Assembly (NCBI RefSeq): GCF_001552635.1 | Contig: NZ_BCRO01000006.1 | Span: 1-59,883, forward strand | Direction of reading: 5' to 3' | Source: Actinomadura hibisca NBRC 15177 | Lineage (GTDB): Bacteria > Actinomycetota > Actinomycetes > Streptosporangiales > Streptosporangiaceae | Length of the DNA stretch: 59,883 nucleotides | Shown: positions 32,346 to 42,469 of the stretch, piece after piece | Layout of the letters: every line of letters starts with the position of its first letter | Position numbering within the stretch: the stretch's first letter is position 1 | Translations under genes and position numbers: made by a program | The notes under the pieces: generated by a model | Database searches by the model: none | Seen by the model: only the letters and a program-made list of their open reading frames with translations | Told to the model about the DNA's origin: nothing

Positions 32346-34013
32346 TCAGGGGCGGGCGAGTTCGGTGCGCAGGCGGTCCAGGCCCATGGGGCCCAGGTCC
32401 AGGGCGCGGCGGTGGAAGTCCTTCAGGTCGAAGGCGGCGCCGTCGCGGCGGCGGGCGGCCTCGCGGGCCTCCAGCCACACCTTCTCGCCCAGCTTGTAGG
32501 CGATGGCCTGGCCGGGACGGCCCAGGTAGCGGTCGACCTCGAAGGCCAGGGACGCGTCGGTCTCGCCGCCGGTGTGGGCGCGCAGGAACTCGCGGGCCAG
32601 CGCGGGCGTCCAGCGTTCGCCCTCGTGGAAGCCGGTGCCGGCCGGGATCGGCAGCCGCAGGTGCAGGCCGATGTCCAGCACCACGCGGGCGGCGCGGAAC
32701 TGCTGGCCCCCGGCGAGCATCCCGAACCGGTGGGCGGGGTCGCGGTAGTGGCCCAGCTCGTCCATCAGCCGCTCGGCGTACAGGCCCCAGCCCTCGCAGT
32801 GGCCGGGGTGCAGCTCGCTGGCGGTGCGCTGGAAGCGGTTCAGGCCCGGGTGGAAGGTGGTGGTGCCCAGTTGCAGGTGGTGGCCGGGCGCGGTCTCGTG
32901 GAACAGGATGCCCGGCACCGTCCAGGTGGCGATGTCGGCGTCGGGCGCGGCGGTCCACCACACCGTGCCGGGGCGCGAGCCGTCCTCGGCGGGCGCCAGG
33001 TAGTAGATGCCCGCCTCGCCCGGCGGGATGCGGCAGTCGACGCGGCGCAGCGGGGCGGGGATGTCGAAGTGCACGCCGTCCAGGGCGTCGATGGCCTGGT
33101 CGGCCAGGTCCTGGATCCAGTCGCGGAAGGCCGCCGCGCCGGTGACGCGGTGGGCGGGGTCGCGGTCCAGGGCGTCGCGGACGGCCGCCACGGGCGCGCC
33201 GGGGCTGATCTGGGCGGCGGCGCGCGCCATCTCGGCCTCGACGCGGGCCAGCTCCTCCCAGCCCCAGGCGTAGGTGTCGTGCAGGTCCACGGTGGTGCCC
33301 AGGTTGTCGCGCACGCCCAGCCGGTAGCGGTCGGCGCCGACGGCGTCCTGCTCGCCCGCCCGGGGCATCAGGTCGGTGGCCAGGTGGTCGGCCAGGTCCT
33401 GGAAGGCGCGGGCGGCGGCGCGGGCGGCGCCGGTCAGCTCCCGGTGCCCGGGACCGTCCTGGGGGCCGGGGCGCGGGGCGTGGCGGGCGGCGAGGGCGGT
33501 CAGGTAGGCGGGGGCGGTGCGGGCGTCGGCGATGCTGCGGGCGATCTGGCGGCGGGCCGGGACGCGTCCGTGCGCGGCGGCGCGGTCCAGGCTGACGCGC
33601 AGGCCCGCGACGGTGGCGGGCAGGGCGCGCAGGCGGCCCAGCAGCGACGCCCAGTCGGTCCGCTCGCCCTGGTCCAGCAGCTCGAAGGCGTACTTCAGGC
33701 GCTGCACGGCCCCGTCGGTGGTGTCCAGGACCGCCTCGCGCGCGTGCGCCTCGTCCAGGGCCAGGTCGGTGGCCAGGCGGTCGCGCAGCACGGCGGCGGC
33801 GACGCGCTCGCGGTCGCCGGTGACCGGCAGCGCGTCCAGCTCGGCCAGGGTGCGGCGCGCCAGGTCGGTGCGGGCGGCCACGCCGTCGGGACCGTAGTCG
33901 GTGAGCCGGGCGTCCTGCCCGGCGATGCCCATCAGCGCCGCCATGCACGGGTCCAGCGCCGCGAACCGGTCCACGTAGCGGTCGGCCAGCTCGGCCACGG
34001 ACGTCGTCGTCAT
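32346..34013 (-). CDS. DUF885 family protein, putative zinc metallopeptidase
   Basis: 555 aa, full length for DUF885. The metal-binding signature FHETAPGHHLQL lies near residue 370, followed by CEGWGLYAERLMDELG with the downstream glutamate and GEKVWLEAREAARR near the C-terminus. The fold is related to gluzincin peptidases such as M32/M3; the substrate is not known. No signal peptide. The ATG at 34013 is 6 bp after a minus-strand TAGCCT (34025-34020), implying a leaderless transcript as for alkB. About 250 bp separate its stop from the convergent hydrolase, with no clear hairpin. Confidence 0.9.
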   Translation of the reverse strand: MTTTSVAELADRYVDRFAALDPCMAALMGIAGQDARLTDYGPDGVAARTDLARRTLAELDALPVTGDRERVAAAVLRDRLATDLALDEAHAREAVLDTTDGAVQRLKYAFELLDQGERTDWASLLGRLRALPATVAGLRVSLDRAAAHGRVPARRQIARSIADARTAPAYLTALAARHAPRPGPQDGPGHRELTGAARAAARAFQDLADHLATDLMPRAGEQDAVGADRYRLGVRDNLGTTVDLHDTYAWGWEELARVEAEMARAAAQISPGAPVAAVRDALDRDPAHRVTGAAAFRDWIQDLADQAIDALDGVHFDIPAPLRRVDCRIPPGEAGIYYLAPAEDGSRPGTVWWTAAPDADIATWTVPGILFHETAPGHHLQLGTTTFHPGLNRFQRTASELHPGHCEGWGLYAERLMDELGHYRDPAHRFGMLAGGQQFRAARVVLDIGLHLRLPIPAGTGFHEGERWTPALAREFLRAHTGGETDASLAFEVDRYLGRPGQAIAYKLGEKVWLEAREAARRRDGAAFDLKDFHRRALDLGPMGLDRLRTELARP

Positions 34014-34074
34014 CCCTCCAGGCTAGGGCCGTACCGGGCCGCCCGATCACACCCCAGCGGCGGGGCGGGGAGGG

Positions 34075-34881
34075 TCAGGGGGCGGCGCGCAGGTCGCCGG
34101 GCGGGCACTGGGGGACGTCGCGGCCGTCGTTGTCCTTGGCCTCGTCGTCGCCCCACCGCGTCAGGTACAGCGCCGACACCCACGCGCGGGGGTTGTGGCC
34201 GCCGTCGCCGTAGTAACGGTCGATGCTGGTCAGCAGCCACCAGTGGTTGTGGTGGGTGCGGCCGCGCGCGTCGGTGCGCTGCTCGCGCGACCCCCGGCGG
34301 CGGCACAGCACCCAGTTGCGGCCCGCGTCCAGAGTGCCGATCACGCCGGAGGAGGAGTCGGGGCGCGCGAAACCCTCGGCCTCCTGGAAGGTGTCCACCC
34401 AGAACCTCTCCCCCACCGTCACCGGCGCGCTGGGGGAAGCGGACGCCGGGGTGGTGGCCGCGTCCGCGCCGTCCGGGGAGCCGGTGGGGATGTCGCGGCC
34501 GGAGACGTCCCCGGCGGGACGGGGGGCGCCGCCGCCCGGCCACAGGACGGTCAGCGCCCCGGCCAGCGCGAGCGCCAGGACCCCGGCCACCACCCACCCC
34601 ACCGGTCCCTTCAGCAGGGCGGCGGCCCGGCCGCCGGAGGCGGGACGGGCGGGCGGCGGGACGAACTCGCTGGTCGAGGCGAGCGCGGCGTCGGCCCGGG
34701 GGTCCAGGATCGTGACGTGCTCGGTGATGTGCCCGGTGATGTGCTCGGTGATGTGCTCGGAGGCGGGACGGGCCGGGTCGGCGGAGGTCTGCTCGGAGCC
34801 GGGGACCGGCAGCGGGGCGTTGCAGCGCGCGCACCGCGGGGTGCCGGTTCCGGTGTCGCTTCCGCACGCGGGGCATCTCAT
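34075..34881 (-). CDS. Zinc-ribbon single-pass membrane protein
   Basis: 268 aa. An N-terminal zinc ribbon (CPACGS ... CARCNAP, C-x2-C/C-x2-C) is followed by a degenerate EHITEHITGHITEHVTI repeat, a TM helix at ~95-115 (GWVVAGVLALALAGALTVLW) and an extracytoplasmic domain with WVLCRRRGS, HHNHWWLLTSID and VSALYLTRWGDDEAKD, which looks SH3-like. Function unknown. It is probably cytoplasmic-N, outside-C. Confidence 0.8.
   Translation of the reverse strand: MRCPACGSDTGTGTPRCARCNAPLPVPGSEQTSADPARPASEHITEHITGHITEHVTILDPRADAALASTSEFVPPPARPASGGRAAALLKGPVGWVVAGVLALALAGALTVLWPGGGAPRPAGDVSGRDIPTGSPDGADAATTPASASPSAPVTVGERFWVDTFQEAEGFARPDSSSGVIGTLDAGRNWVLCRRRGSREQRTDARGRTHHNHWWLLTSIDRYYGDGGHNPRAWVSALYLTRWGDDEAKDNDGRDVPQCPPGDLRAAP
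34717..34760 (-). repeat. 12-bp tandem repeat inside the zinc-ribbon gene
   Basis: GTGCTCGGTGAT is repeated three times (one copy with a T-to-C change) plus a partial unit; on the coding strand it encodes the (E/G)HIT tetrapeptides. Confidence 0.9.
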
Positions 34882-34918
34882 GCGGCCCCCTCCCTGTGGT
34901 GTCGGTCCCGGGGTCGGC

Positions 34919-35548
34919 TCAGCGGGTCTCGGCGGCCAGGCGCACGCCCAGGCCCACCAGCACCACGCCCGACACCTGCTCCAGCCGCCGCCGCACCCCG
35001 GGCCGTCCCAGCACCCGCCTGGCCGCGTCCACCAGCCACACCACGACCGTGTACCAGACCAGGTCGATCAGCGCCCACACCACCGACAGCAGCAGCAGCG
35101 TCGCCATCACCGGCCGCCCCTCCGGCACGAACTGCGGCAGGAACGACACCGCGAACACCCCGGCCTTGGGATTGGCGAAGTTGGTGACCAGCCCCAGCCG
35201 GAAGCACCGCCACCCCGACACCGGCCCCGCCGCAACCGGTTCCGGCGCTTCCGCGGGCGCGCCCCGGCGGGCCTGCCACAACGCCCGCACCCCGAAGTAC
35301 ACCAGCACCACCGCGCCCACGATCCGCAACCCGTCGTAGGCCAGCCGCGAGGCCGCCAGCAGCGCCGACAACCCCAGCGCCGCCGCCACCCCCCACGCCA
35401 GCACCCCGGCCTCGTTGCCCAGCGTGGTGGCCAGGCCCGCGCGGCGGCCCGACCGCATCGACTCCCGCATGATCACCACGGTGCTCGGTCCCGGGGCCAG
35501 CGCGATCAGCACCGCCGCGCCGGTGAACGCGACCAGACTCTCCAGCAT
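34919..35548 (-). CDS. LysE/RhtB family amino-acid exporter
   Basis: 209 aa, six membrane helices. The family motif LIALAPGPSTVVIMRESMRS lies near the N-terminus, followed by GNEAGVLAWGVAAALG and NFANPKAGVFAVSFLPQFV. It exports basic or neutral amino acids or homoserine lactone; the substrate cannot be told from sequence. ATG start at 35548. Confidence 0.92.
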   Translation of the reverse strand: MLESLVAFTGAAVLIALAPGPSTVVIMRESMRSGRRAGLATTLGNEAGVLAWGVAAALGLSALLAASRLAYDGLRIVGAVVLVYFGVRALWQARRGAPAEAPEPVAAGPVSGWRCFRLGLVTNFANPKAGVFAVSFLPQFVPEGRPVMATLLLLSVVWALIDLVWYTVVVWLVDAARRVLGRPGVRRRLEQVSGVVLVGLGVRLAAETR

Positions 35549-35620
35549 GGGCCATCCTCACCACACCGCCCCGCCCCGCGCAACGCCCTTTCCCGCCGGG
35601 CCCTCAAAGCGGCCGGGCGG

Positions 35621-36418
35621 TCACAGCGGGTCGCCGTCGCCGCCCTCGCCCTCCGAACCGGTCGGCGCCGGGGACGGCGGACCCGGCGTCGTCGGCGCGG
35701 GCGAGGGGGACGGCGACGGGCTCATCGACGGTGACGGGGACGGCGAGGACGACGACGGCGTCGGCTCCGGCGGGGGAGGCGGCGGCTGCCGCACCTGCGG
35801 CTGGCAGGCGAACAGCACCAGCATCAGCAGCGCCAGCACCACCAGCACCGCCGCCAACGTCAAGATCGCCGCCACCAGGCCCCGCTCGCGCCGCTGCTCG
35901 GGCACCGGTACCTGCGTCCCCACCGGCGGCCGCGCCAGCGCCGGCTCCGCCGACCCCAGCCAGTACGGCTGGAACTGCGGCCCCCGCCGCCGCCCGCCCC
36001 ACCGGCCCCGCGCCCCCTCCTCCAGCAGCACCGGCTCCAGGAACCGCTCGGCCCCCGCCCGCTCGGGCTCGTAGGCGGTCGCCACCCACGGCGCCGGACC
36101 CTCCGGCTGCGCCGCCACCACCGGCGCGCCCCCGGCCCCCTCGGCGGGACCGGGCACCGCCATGGGCCCCCACGGCCCCGGCACACCCCCCGCACCACCG
36201 GGCACCCCGCCCGGCAACGCCGCCGCGATCGCCGCACGGAACCGGTCCCGCGCCGCCGCGTCCTCCGCCGCCCCGCGCGTCAGCACCGCCACGCTCGCGC
36301 GCCGCCCCGCACCGTCCACCCCCAGGTAGACGATCCCCGCGGCGCTCTCCGACAACCGCGCCGACAGGCGGTACGGGCCCAACTGTCCGGGATCTCCCGG
36401 CGGCAACGGCCTCGACAT
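35621..36418 (-). CDS. Kinase N-lobe-like membrane protein (degenerate serine/threonine kinase)
   Basis: 265 aa from the ATG at 36418. The first ~50 residues resemble the start of an actinobacterial Ser/Thr kinase (LGPYRLSARLSESAAGIVYL, GVDGAGRRASVAVLT), but the glycine loop is altered and no catalytic loop (HRD) or DFG follows. A Pro/Gly-rich linker leads to YWLGSAEPALARPP, a TM helix (residues ~190-210, ending in FAC) and a Pro/Ser-rich outer tail. It is probably a non-catalytic descendant of a membrane kinase. It is divergent from the MoxR operon. Confidence 0.7.
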   Translation of the reverse strand: MSRPLPPGDPGQLGPYRLSARLSESAAGIVYLGVDGAGRRASVAVLTRGAAEDAAARDRFRAAIAAALPGGVPGGAGGVPGPWGPMAVPGPAEGAGGAPVVAAQPEGPAPWVATAYEPERAGAERFLEPVLLEEGARGRWGGRRRGPQFQPYWLGSAEPALARPPVGTQVPVPEQRRERGLVAAILTLAAVLVVLALLMLVLFACQPQVRQPPPPPPEPTPSSSSPSPSPSMSPSPSPSPAPTTPGPPSPAPTGSEGEGGDGDPL

Positions 36419-36576
36419 GGCCGCCAGACTAACAACCGCCACCACCGTGCAGGTGTCCCGCACAACGGGGTACAAGTGATCGCGTAGGGTCGGAACACGC
36501 CCGCGCGCGCCCGGCGGCACCGGCACCGGCCCGCCACCGACGCCCGACCGCGCCAACAGCAAGGGACGCCACCACG

Positions 36577-37586
<1,010 letters not shown>

Positions 37587-37590
<4 letters not shown>

Positions 37591-38843
37591 CCGGCCACGC
37601 CCCCGACCCCACCGGCGACCCCACCGGCCCGGCCGACCAGCCGCCCGCCGACGCGCCCGCGGACCGGCCCGCCGACACCGCCGACACCGTCAAAGCCGCC
37701 GACTCCGCCGCGACGACCGGCCCGGCCGCCTGGCCGCACGCCCCCGGAACGCCCACCGCGCCCGGCGCACAGCACATGCCCGGCACGCCCTCCTTCGCCC
37801 CGCCCCCGCCGCCACCGGCCGCCCCACCCCGCGACCGCCGCGACGACCGCCTCGCCCAGCTCACCCCCGAACGCACCCTGCGCCGCCTCGAACTCGCCGT
37901 CACCCGCCGCCTGGACGGCCTCCTCAACGGCGAACACCTCGGCCTCCTGCCCGGCCCCGGCACCGAACTCGCCGAAGCCCGCCTCTACCAGCCCGGCGAG
38001 GACGACGTCCGCCACATGGACTGGGCCGTCACCGCCCGCACCACCACCCCCCACGTCCGCGACCTCGTCGCCGACCACGAACTCGAAGCCTGGGCCCTGG
38101 TCGACCTCACCCCCAGCATGGACTTCGGCACCGGCACCATGGTCAAACGCGAACTCGCCGTCGCCGCCCTCGCCGCCGTCGGCTTCCTCACCGTCCGCCT
38201 CGGCGACCGCGTCGGCGCCCACCTCCTGCAACCCGACCGCCAGCGCCGCTGGCCCGCCCGCACCGGCAAGGCCGCCCTCTACGCCCTCCTCCAGGCCGTC
38301 CTGGACGCCCCCACCCCCCAGCCCGCGCCCCGCCGCCGCGGCGACCCCGCCCCGCCCCCCACCGGCGACCTCGCCACCGCCATCACCGCCCTCGACCGCG
38401 GCCAGACCCGCCGCGGCCTGCGCGTCGTCATCTCCGACTTCCTCCCCCCGACCGGCGCCGACCCCGCCGCCGACCCCACCGACCACCGCCACGCCCCCGC
38501 CTGGGAACGCCCCCTGCGCCGCCTGGCCACCCGCCACCAGGTCCTCGCCGTCGAGATCATCGACCCCCGCGAACTCGACCTGCCCGACGTCGGCCTCGTC
38601 GAGATGACCGACCCCGAGACCGGAACCGTGCACGAGATCGTCCTCAACCGCCGCGTCCGCGAACGCTACGCCGCGGCCGCCGCCGCCCAACGCGACCACA
38701 CCCGCGCCGCCCTCCGCCGCAGCGGCGCCCACCACCTGGTCCTGCGCACCGACCGCGACTGGATCGCCGACGTCGCCCGCTTCGCCCTGCGCCAACGCCG
38801 CGCCGCCGGCCGCGCCATCGCCGCCCCGGGAGCCCGCGCATGA
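37587..38843 (+). CDS. DUF58 domain protein
   Basis: 418 aa. The first ~85 residues are Pro/Ala/Asp-rich. The DUF58 signature YQPGEDDVRHMDWAVTART lies around residue 135, followed by a VWA-like strand ALVDLTPSMDFGT with a partial MIDAS. DUF58 proteins occur with MoxR and VWA proteins, presumably as partners in envelope protein assembly. The ATG at 37587 overlaps the moxR stop; its own stop overlaps the VWA start (ATGA). Confidence 0.93.
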
Positions 38844-39787
38844 CCTTCCTGTCACCCGAACGCCTCTGGCTGCTGGCCCTGCTCCCGCTGCTCGCCGCCG
38901 CCTACGTCCTGACGCAGCTGCGCCGCCGCCAGTACGCCGTGCGCTTCACCAACCTCGCCCTGCTCGCCCAGGTCGCCCCCAAACGGCCCGGCTGGCGCCG
39001 CCACGTCGCCGCCGGACTGTTCCTCATCATGATCACCCTCATGATGGTCGGCTTCGCCCGCCCCGCCACCGGCGTCAAGATCCCCCGCGACCGCGCCACC
39101 GTCATGGTCGCCGTCGACGTCTCCCTGTCCATGATGGCCAAGGACGTCACCCCCGACCGCTTCACCGCCGCCAAACAGGCCGCCAAGACCTTCATCCGCG
39201 ACCTGCCCGGCCGCTTCAACGTCGGCGTCGTCTCCTTCGCCGGCAACGCCAACCTCGTCGCCGCCCCCTCCACCGACCGCCAGGCCGCCATCGCCTCCAT
39301 CGACCAGCTCGCCCTCGCCAAACGCACCGCCATCGGCGAAGCCGTCTTCACCTCCCTGCAGGCCGTCCGCTCCTTCGACGCCCAGGCCAGCCAGGACCCC
39401 CCGCCCGCCCACATCGTCCTGCTGTCCGACGGCGACAACACCACCGGCCGCTCGGTCCAGGAGGCCATCGACGCCTCCCGCACCGCCCACGTCCCCGTCT
39501 CCACCATCGCCTTCGGCACCCCCTACGGCACCGTCGACATCGAAGGCGAGACCACCAGCGTCTCGGTCAACAAGGAGACCCTGCGCACCCTGGCCGACAA
39601 CACCCAGGGCAAGGCCTACGAGGCCGCCGACGCCGACCAGCTCAGCGAGGTCTACGCCAACATCGGCAGCTCCCTCGGCTGGAAGATCGAACACCGCGAC
39701 GTCGCCGCCCGCTTCACCGGCATCGCCCTGCTGTTCGCCCTCGCCGCGGGCGGCGTCTCCCTCGCCTGGTTCTCCCGCCTCCCCTGA
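38840..39787 (+). CDS. VWA-domain membrane protein (BatA-like)
   Basis: 315 aa. Two N-terminal helices (residues 8-27 and 57-75), a von Willebrand A domain with complete MIDAS (DVSLSM, and later LLSDGDNTTG), and a C-terminal helix (GIALLFALAAGGVSLAWFS). This is the classical aerotolerance-operon BatA layout. It is likely a MoxR client. ATG at 38840. Confidence 0.93.
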   Translation: MTFLSPERLWLLALLPLLAAAYVLTQLRRRQYAVRFTNLALLAQVAPKRPGWRRHVAAGLFLIMITLMMVGFARPATGVKIPRDRATVMVAVDVSLSMMAKDVTPDRFTAAKQAAKTFIRDLPGRFNVGVVSFAGNANLVAAPSTDRQAAIASIDQLALAKRTAIGEAVFTSLQAVRSFDAQASQDPPPAHIVLLSDGDNTTGRSVQEAIDASRTAHVPVSTIAFGTPYGTVDIEGETTSVSVNKETLRTLADNTQGKAYEAADADQLSEVYANIGSSLGWKIEHRDVAARFTGIALLFALAAGGVSLAWFSRLP

Positions 39788-39824
39788 CCCTGCTCAGAGG
39801 CTTATAGGACGGGCAGCGCCGCGA

Positions 39825-40658
39825 CTAACCCCGGCCGCCCGCACCCCCGACGTCCCCGGACGCCCTCCCGCACCCCGCACAACCAGCGCCCTCAGCGCCC
39901 CGCCGCACCGCCCGCTCCGGCAAACACGGCCGCAGATCCGGCGCCCGCCGCGCCGGCGCCACCCGCAACACCAGCCACGCCACCACCAACCCGCACAACG
40001 TCGCCAGCAAATGCCCCAGATCCCACAACGTCCGGCTCCAGAACACCGGACCCACCACACCCAACCCCAGCAACACCACCCCCGCCACCAACCACCGCCC
40101 CCGCATCAACAACACCGCCGCCGCACACCCCGCCACCATGATGTAACTGACCCCCACATCCGTCGTCACCGCCAACCGCACCGGAGCCCGCCCCGACTCC
40201 AACGCCCGCATCTCCACCAGCACCGTCAACAACGACCCCAGCACATGCCCGGCCAGCCCCACCACCACGATCCGCGGCGTCCCGTAACGACGCTCCGCCC
40301 ACGCCACCACCGACACGAACACCGACACGTAAAGCAGCAGCCCCTCACCCTGGTCCGCCACCCACAACGCACTGTCCAGCAACGCCCGCAACGGCGCCCG
40401 ATGCAGATTCGCCAGATTCGAACTCTGCAACGTCGTCAACAACTCGATCAACTTCGGCGGCGCCGAGAACTGCACCAGCGTCGACGCCGTGAACACCGCC
40501 ACGTAGACGAACGTCGCCGGCGCCGACAACACCCACGCGTGCGCCCACCGCGTCCACGGCGACACCCGCCCCACCACCGCCTCCGCCGGCCCCCACCAGC
40601 GCCCCAGCAACCGCAGCGCGTACCACGCCACCACGAGCACCACACACGAAACGACCAT
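39825..40658 (-). CDS. Rhomboid-like intramembrane protein
   Basis: 277 aa, six to seven helices. Candidate catalytic residues: Ser in DVGVSYIMVAG (rhomboid GxSx) and His in LWDLGHLLATLCG in the following helices. AGHVLGSLLTVLVEM lies between, as in rhomboid-like families of actinobacteria. Whether it is an active serine protease is uncertain because the canonical GxSG is GVSY here. The C-terminus has a Cys-containing tail. The ATG at 40658 has a GGGGGCGGG run upstream. Confidence 0.7.
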   Translation of the reverse strand: MVVSCVVLVVAWYALRLLGRWWGPAEAVVGRVSPWTRWAHAWVLSAPATFVYVAVFTASTLVQFSAPPKLIELLTTLQSSNLANLHRAPLRALLDSALWVADQGEGLLLYVSVFVSVVAWAERRYGTPRIVVVGLAGHVLGSLLTVLVEMRALESGRAPVRLAVTTDVGVSYIMVAGCAAAVLLMRGRWLVAGVVLLGLGVVGPVFWSRTLWDLGHLLATLCGLVVAWLVLRVAPARRAPDLRPCLPERAVRRGAEGAGCAGCGRASGDVGGAGGRG

Positions 40659-40848
40659 CCCGCCCCCGCACTCACGACCCCGCCCAGCCCCCCGGCCAGA
40701 CCCCGCCGCCACCCACGACCGCCCCACGAGCACCCCCGGGGCCACCCCTCACCCCATACCCCGACCGGCCCCACCGCAGCCCCGCACCGCCCCCGCCACA
40801 GGCCCACCGCGCACCGACACCCGCCCGACGCCGGTAAGGTCGCACGAC

Positions 40849-41478
40849 GTGGGGGAACACTACTTCGCCGAACGGCCCGAGACCGCCAGCCGCACGCGCA
40901 CCATCGACCTGGTGCTGCCCGACCTGCACCTGCGCCTGGAGACCGACCGCGGCGTCTTCTCACCCGACCGCGTGGACCTGGGCACCCGCATCCTGCTGGA
41001 GACCGCCCCCGCACCCCCGCCCACCGGCAACCTCCTGGACGTCGGCTGCGGCTACGGCCCCATCGCCCTCACCATGGCGACCCGCTCGCCGCAGGCGAGC
41101 GTGTGGGGCGTGGACGTCAATGCGCGGGCGCTTGATCTGGCGCGACGGAATGCCAACGCCGCTGCCCTTGACAAAGTAAGGTTCGGGCTGGCCGACGAGA
41201 TCGACCCCGCCCTGCGCTACGACGCGATCTGGTCCAACCCGCCCATCCGCATCGGCAAGCCCGCCCTCCACGAGCTGCTGCTCACCTGGCTCCCCCGCCT
41301 CACCCCCCACGGCCACGCCCACCTCGTCGTCCAGAAGCACCTCGGCTCCGACTCCCTGCAGCGGTGGCTGAACGACCAGGGCTTCCCCACCGAGCGGATC
41401 GCCTCCCGGTCCGCCTACCGGGTGCTCCACGTCTCCGCCCGCGTCTCCGACCGACCGCAGGAAGGCCCAGCCCAGTGA
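40849..41478 (+). CDS. Class I SAM-dependent methyltransferase (RsmC/RlmG-like)
   Basis: 209 aa. SAM-binding motif LLDVGCGYGPIALTMA, acidic VWGVDVNARAL, and the catalytic-type IWSNPPIRIG that marks RNA/DNA base N-methyltransferases. The small size matches the single-domain RsmC-like branch that methylates guanine in 16S rRNA. GTG start 8 bp after TAAGGT (40835-40840), so probably leaderless. It contains a copy of the 16-bp repeat element (41166-41181) in frame. It overlaps the next rRNA/tRNA methyltransferase by GTGA. Confidence 0.9.
   Translation: MGEHYFAERPETASRTRTIDLVLPDLHLRLETDRGVFSPDRVDLGTRILLETAPAPPPTGNLLDVGCGYGPIALTMATRSPQASVWGVDVNARALDLARRNANAAALDKVRFGLADEIDPALRYDAIWSNPPIRIGKPALHELLLTWLPRLTPHGHAHLVVQKHLGSDSLQRWLNDQGFPTERIASRSAYRVLHVSARVSDRPQEGPAQ
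41166..41181. repeat. CCTTGACAAAGTAAGG element, copy 2 (inside a coding sequence)
   Basis: Identical in all 16 positions to the other two copies. It encodes L-D-K-V-R within the methyltransferase using codons rare in this genome (CTT, AAA, GTA, AGG). Confidence 0.85.
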
Positions 41479-42038
41479 CCGACCCGACCCGCACCCACCA
41501 GGGCCCGCGCCGCCAGCTCCGCCCCACCGACGTCAAGCGCCTCAACCGCGACTGGCGGCGCCGCACCCACGGCCGCCTCGACCTGCTGGTCGAATCGGTG
41601 ACCCAGCCCTTCAACATGGGCTCCATCATCCGCAGCTCCGCGGTCTTCGGCGTGGAACACCTGTGGCTGGCCGGCAACGCCATCGCCCCCGACCACCGCA
41701 ACGTCGCCAAGACCGCCCTCGGCACCGAGCGCCTAGTCCCCTGGAGCCACGCCGGCACCGCCGCCCAGGCCGCCGCCGCGGTCCGCGAGCGGGGCCTGCG
41801 CCTGGTGGCGATCGAGCTGACCGGCGACGCGGTCCCCCTGCACGAGGCGCCCCTGGACGGCGACGTGTGCCTGGCGGTCGGCGGCGAGGACCACGGCTGC
41901 TCCCCCGCCCTGCTGGCCGCCGCCGACGCCGTCGCCTACATCCCGCAGATCGGCCGCGTCGGCTCGCTCAACGTCGCCGTCGCGACCGCCGTCGCGCTGG
42001 CCGAGGCCCGCCGCCGCGAATGGGCCGGCGAGCCCTGA
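41475..42038 (+). CDS. TrmH/SpoU family RNA 2'-O-methyltransferase
   Basis: 187 aa. SPOUT motifs: DLLVESVTQPFNMGSIIRS (motif 1), CLAVGGEDHGCSPALL (motif 2) and IPQIGRVGSLNVAVATAVAL (motif 3, knotted SAM site). It methylates tRNA or rRNA ribose. The GTG at 41475 overlaps the previous stop, so the two methyltransferases are co-translated. A strong hairpin follows. Confidence 0.93.
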   Translation: MTDPTRTHQGPRRQLRPTDVKRLNRDWRRRTHGRLDLLVESVTQPFNMGSIIRSSAVFGVEHLWLAGNAIAPDHRNVAKTALGTERLVPWSHAGTAAQAAAAVRERGLRLVAIELTGDAVPLHEAPLDGDVCLAVGGEDHGCSPALLAAADAVAYIPQIGRVGSLNVAVATAVALAEARRREWAGEP

Positions 42039-42085
42039 TCCCCCCGCCCTGACCCTTGAGCGCTGATCCCTCAGCGCTGATCCCA

Positions 42086-42123
42086 GGGCACGGCCCGTCC
42101 GGAACACAGGGCGGGCCGTGCCC
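42086..42123. terminator. 12-bp perfect stem between convergent genes
   Basis: GGGCACGGCCCG (42086-42097) pairs with CGGGCCGTGCCC (42112-42123), 14-nt loop, between the TrmH-like stop and the EF-hand stop. Just upstream AGCGCTGATCCC is repeated directly. Confidence 0.8.
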
Positions 42124-42125
42124 GG

Positions 42126-42344
42126 TCAGGCGACGCCCCGCTCCATCAGGACCGCGAACTCCTCCAGCGAGATCTTGCCGTCCCGGTTGGCGTCGGCCGC
42201 CACCACCACCTCCACCGCGCGGGTGTCGCTGATCTCCTGCCCCAGCGCCCGCATCAGGCTCTTCAGCTCGCCCGGCGAGATGAACCCGTCCCCATCCACG
42301 TCCACCAGCTCGAACGTCGCACGGTACTGCTCCGCATTCGCCAT
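42126..42344 (-). CDS. Small EF-hand calcium-binding protein
   Basis: 72 aa with two complete EF-hands: DVDGDGFISPGE and DANRDGKISLEE, each with Asp/Asn/Gly/Glu in the Ca2+-coordinating positions, flanked by helices (ELKSLMRALG, EFAVLMERG). Calmodulin-like calcium sensors/buffers of this size are frequent in actinobacteria. AGAGGAAG precedes the ATG at 42344. It is divergent from the phosphodiesterase gene. Confidence 0.93.
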   Translation of the reverse strand: MANAEQYRATFELVDVDGDGFISPGELKSLMRALGQEISDTRAVEVVVAADANRDGKISLEEFAVLMERGVA

Positions 42345-42404
42345 CGGCGGCTTCCTCTCCTCGGTACGGCCACGACGGCACAGGACGGTAGCAGCACCAC
42401 CACC

Positions 42405-42424
42405 CGCCTTGACAAAGTAAGGCG
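42405..42424. repeat. CCTTGACAAAGTAAGG element, copy 3 (intergenic)
   Basis: Core at 42407-42422, extended by two complementary flanking bases on each side (CGCCTT ... AAGGCG), giving a 6-bp stem around the invariant loop GACAAAGT. It lies between the divergent EF-hand and phosphodiesterase genes. Confidence 0.85.
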
Positions 42425-42456
42425 AGGCCCGGATCGCCGGACGCCCGCGCAGCGGC

Positions 42457-42462
42457 CATAAT
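42457..42462 (+). promoter_or_regulatory. -10 hexamer CATAAT, leaderless start
   Basis: CATAAT ends 7 bp before the GTG at 42470, placing the transcription start at or next to the start codon. Confidence 0.5.
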
Positions 42463-42469
42463 CGGGTGA

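Noticed and set aside
34223..35734. 503-codon plus-strand frame over lysE and the zinc-ribbon gene
   Set aside because: Antisense of two well-supported genes; Pro/His/Arg-rich as expected for a shadow frame.
36449..36473. GGGTAC upstream of moxR as a SigB-type promoter
   Set aside because: No GNNT/GTTT element at 14-16 bp upstream.
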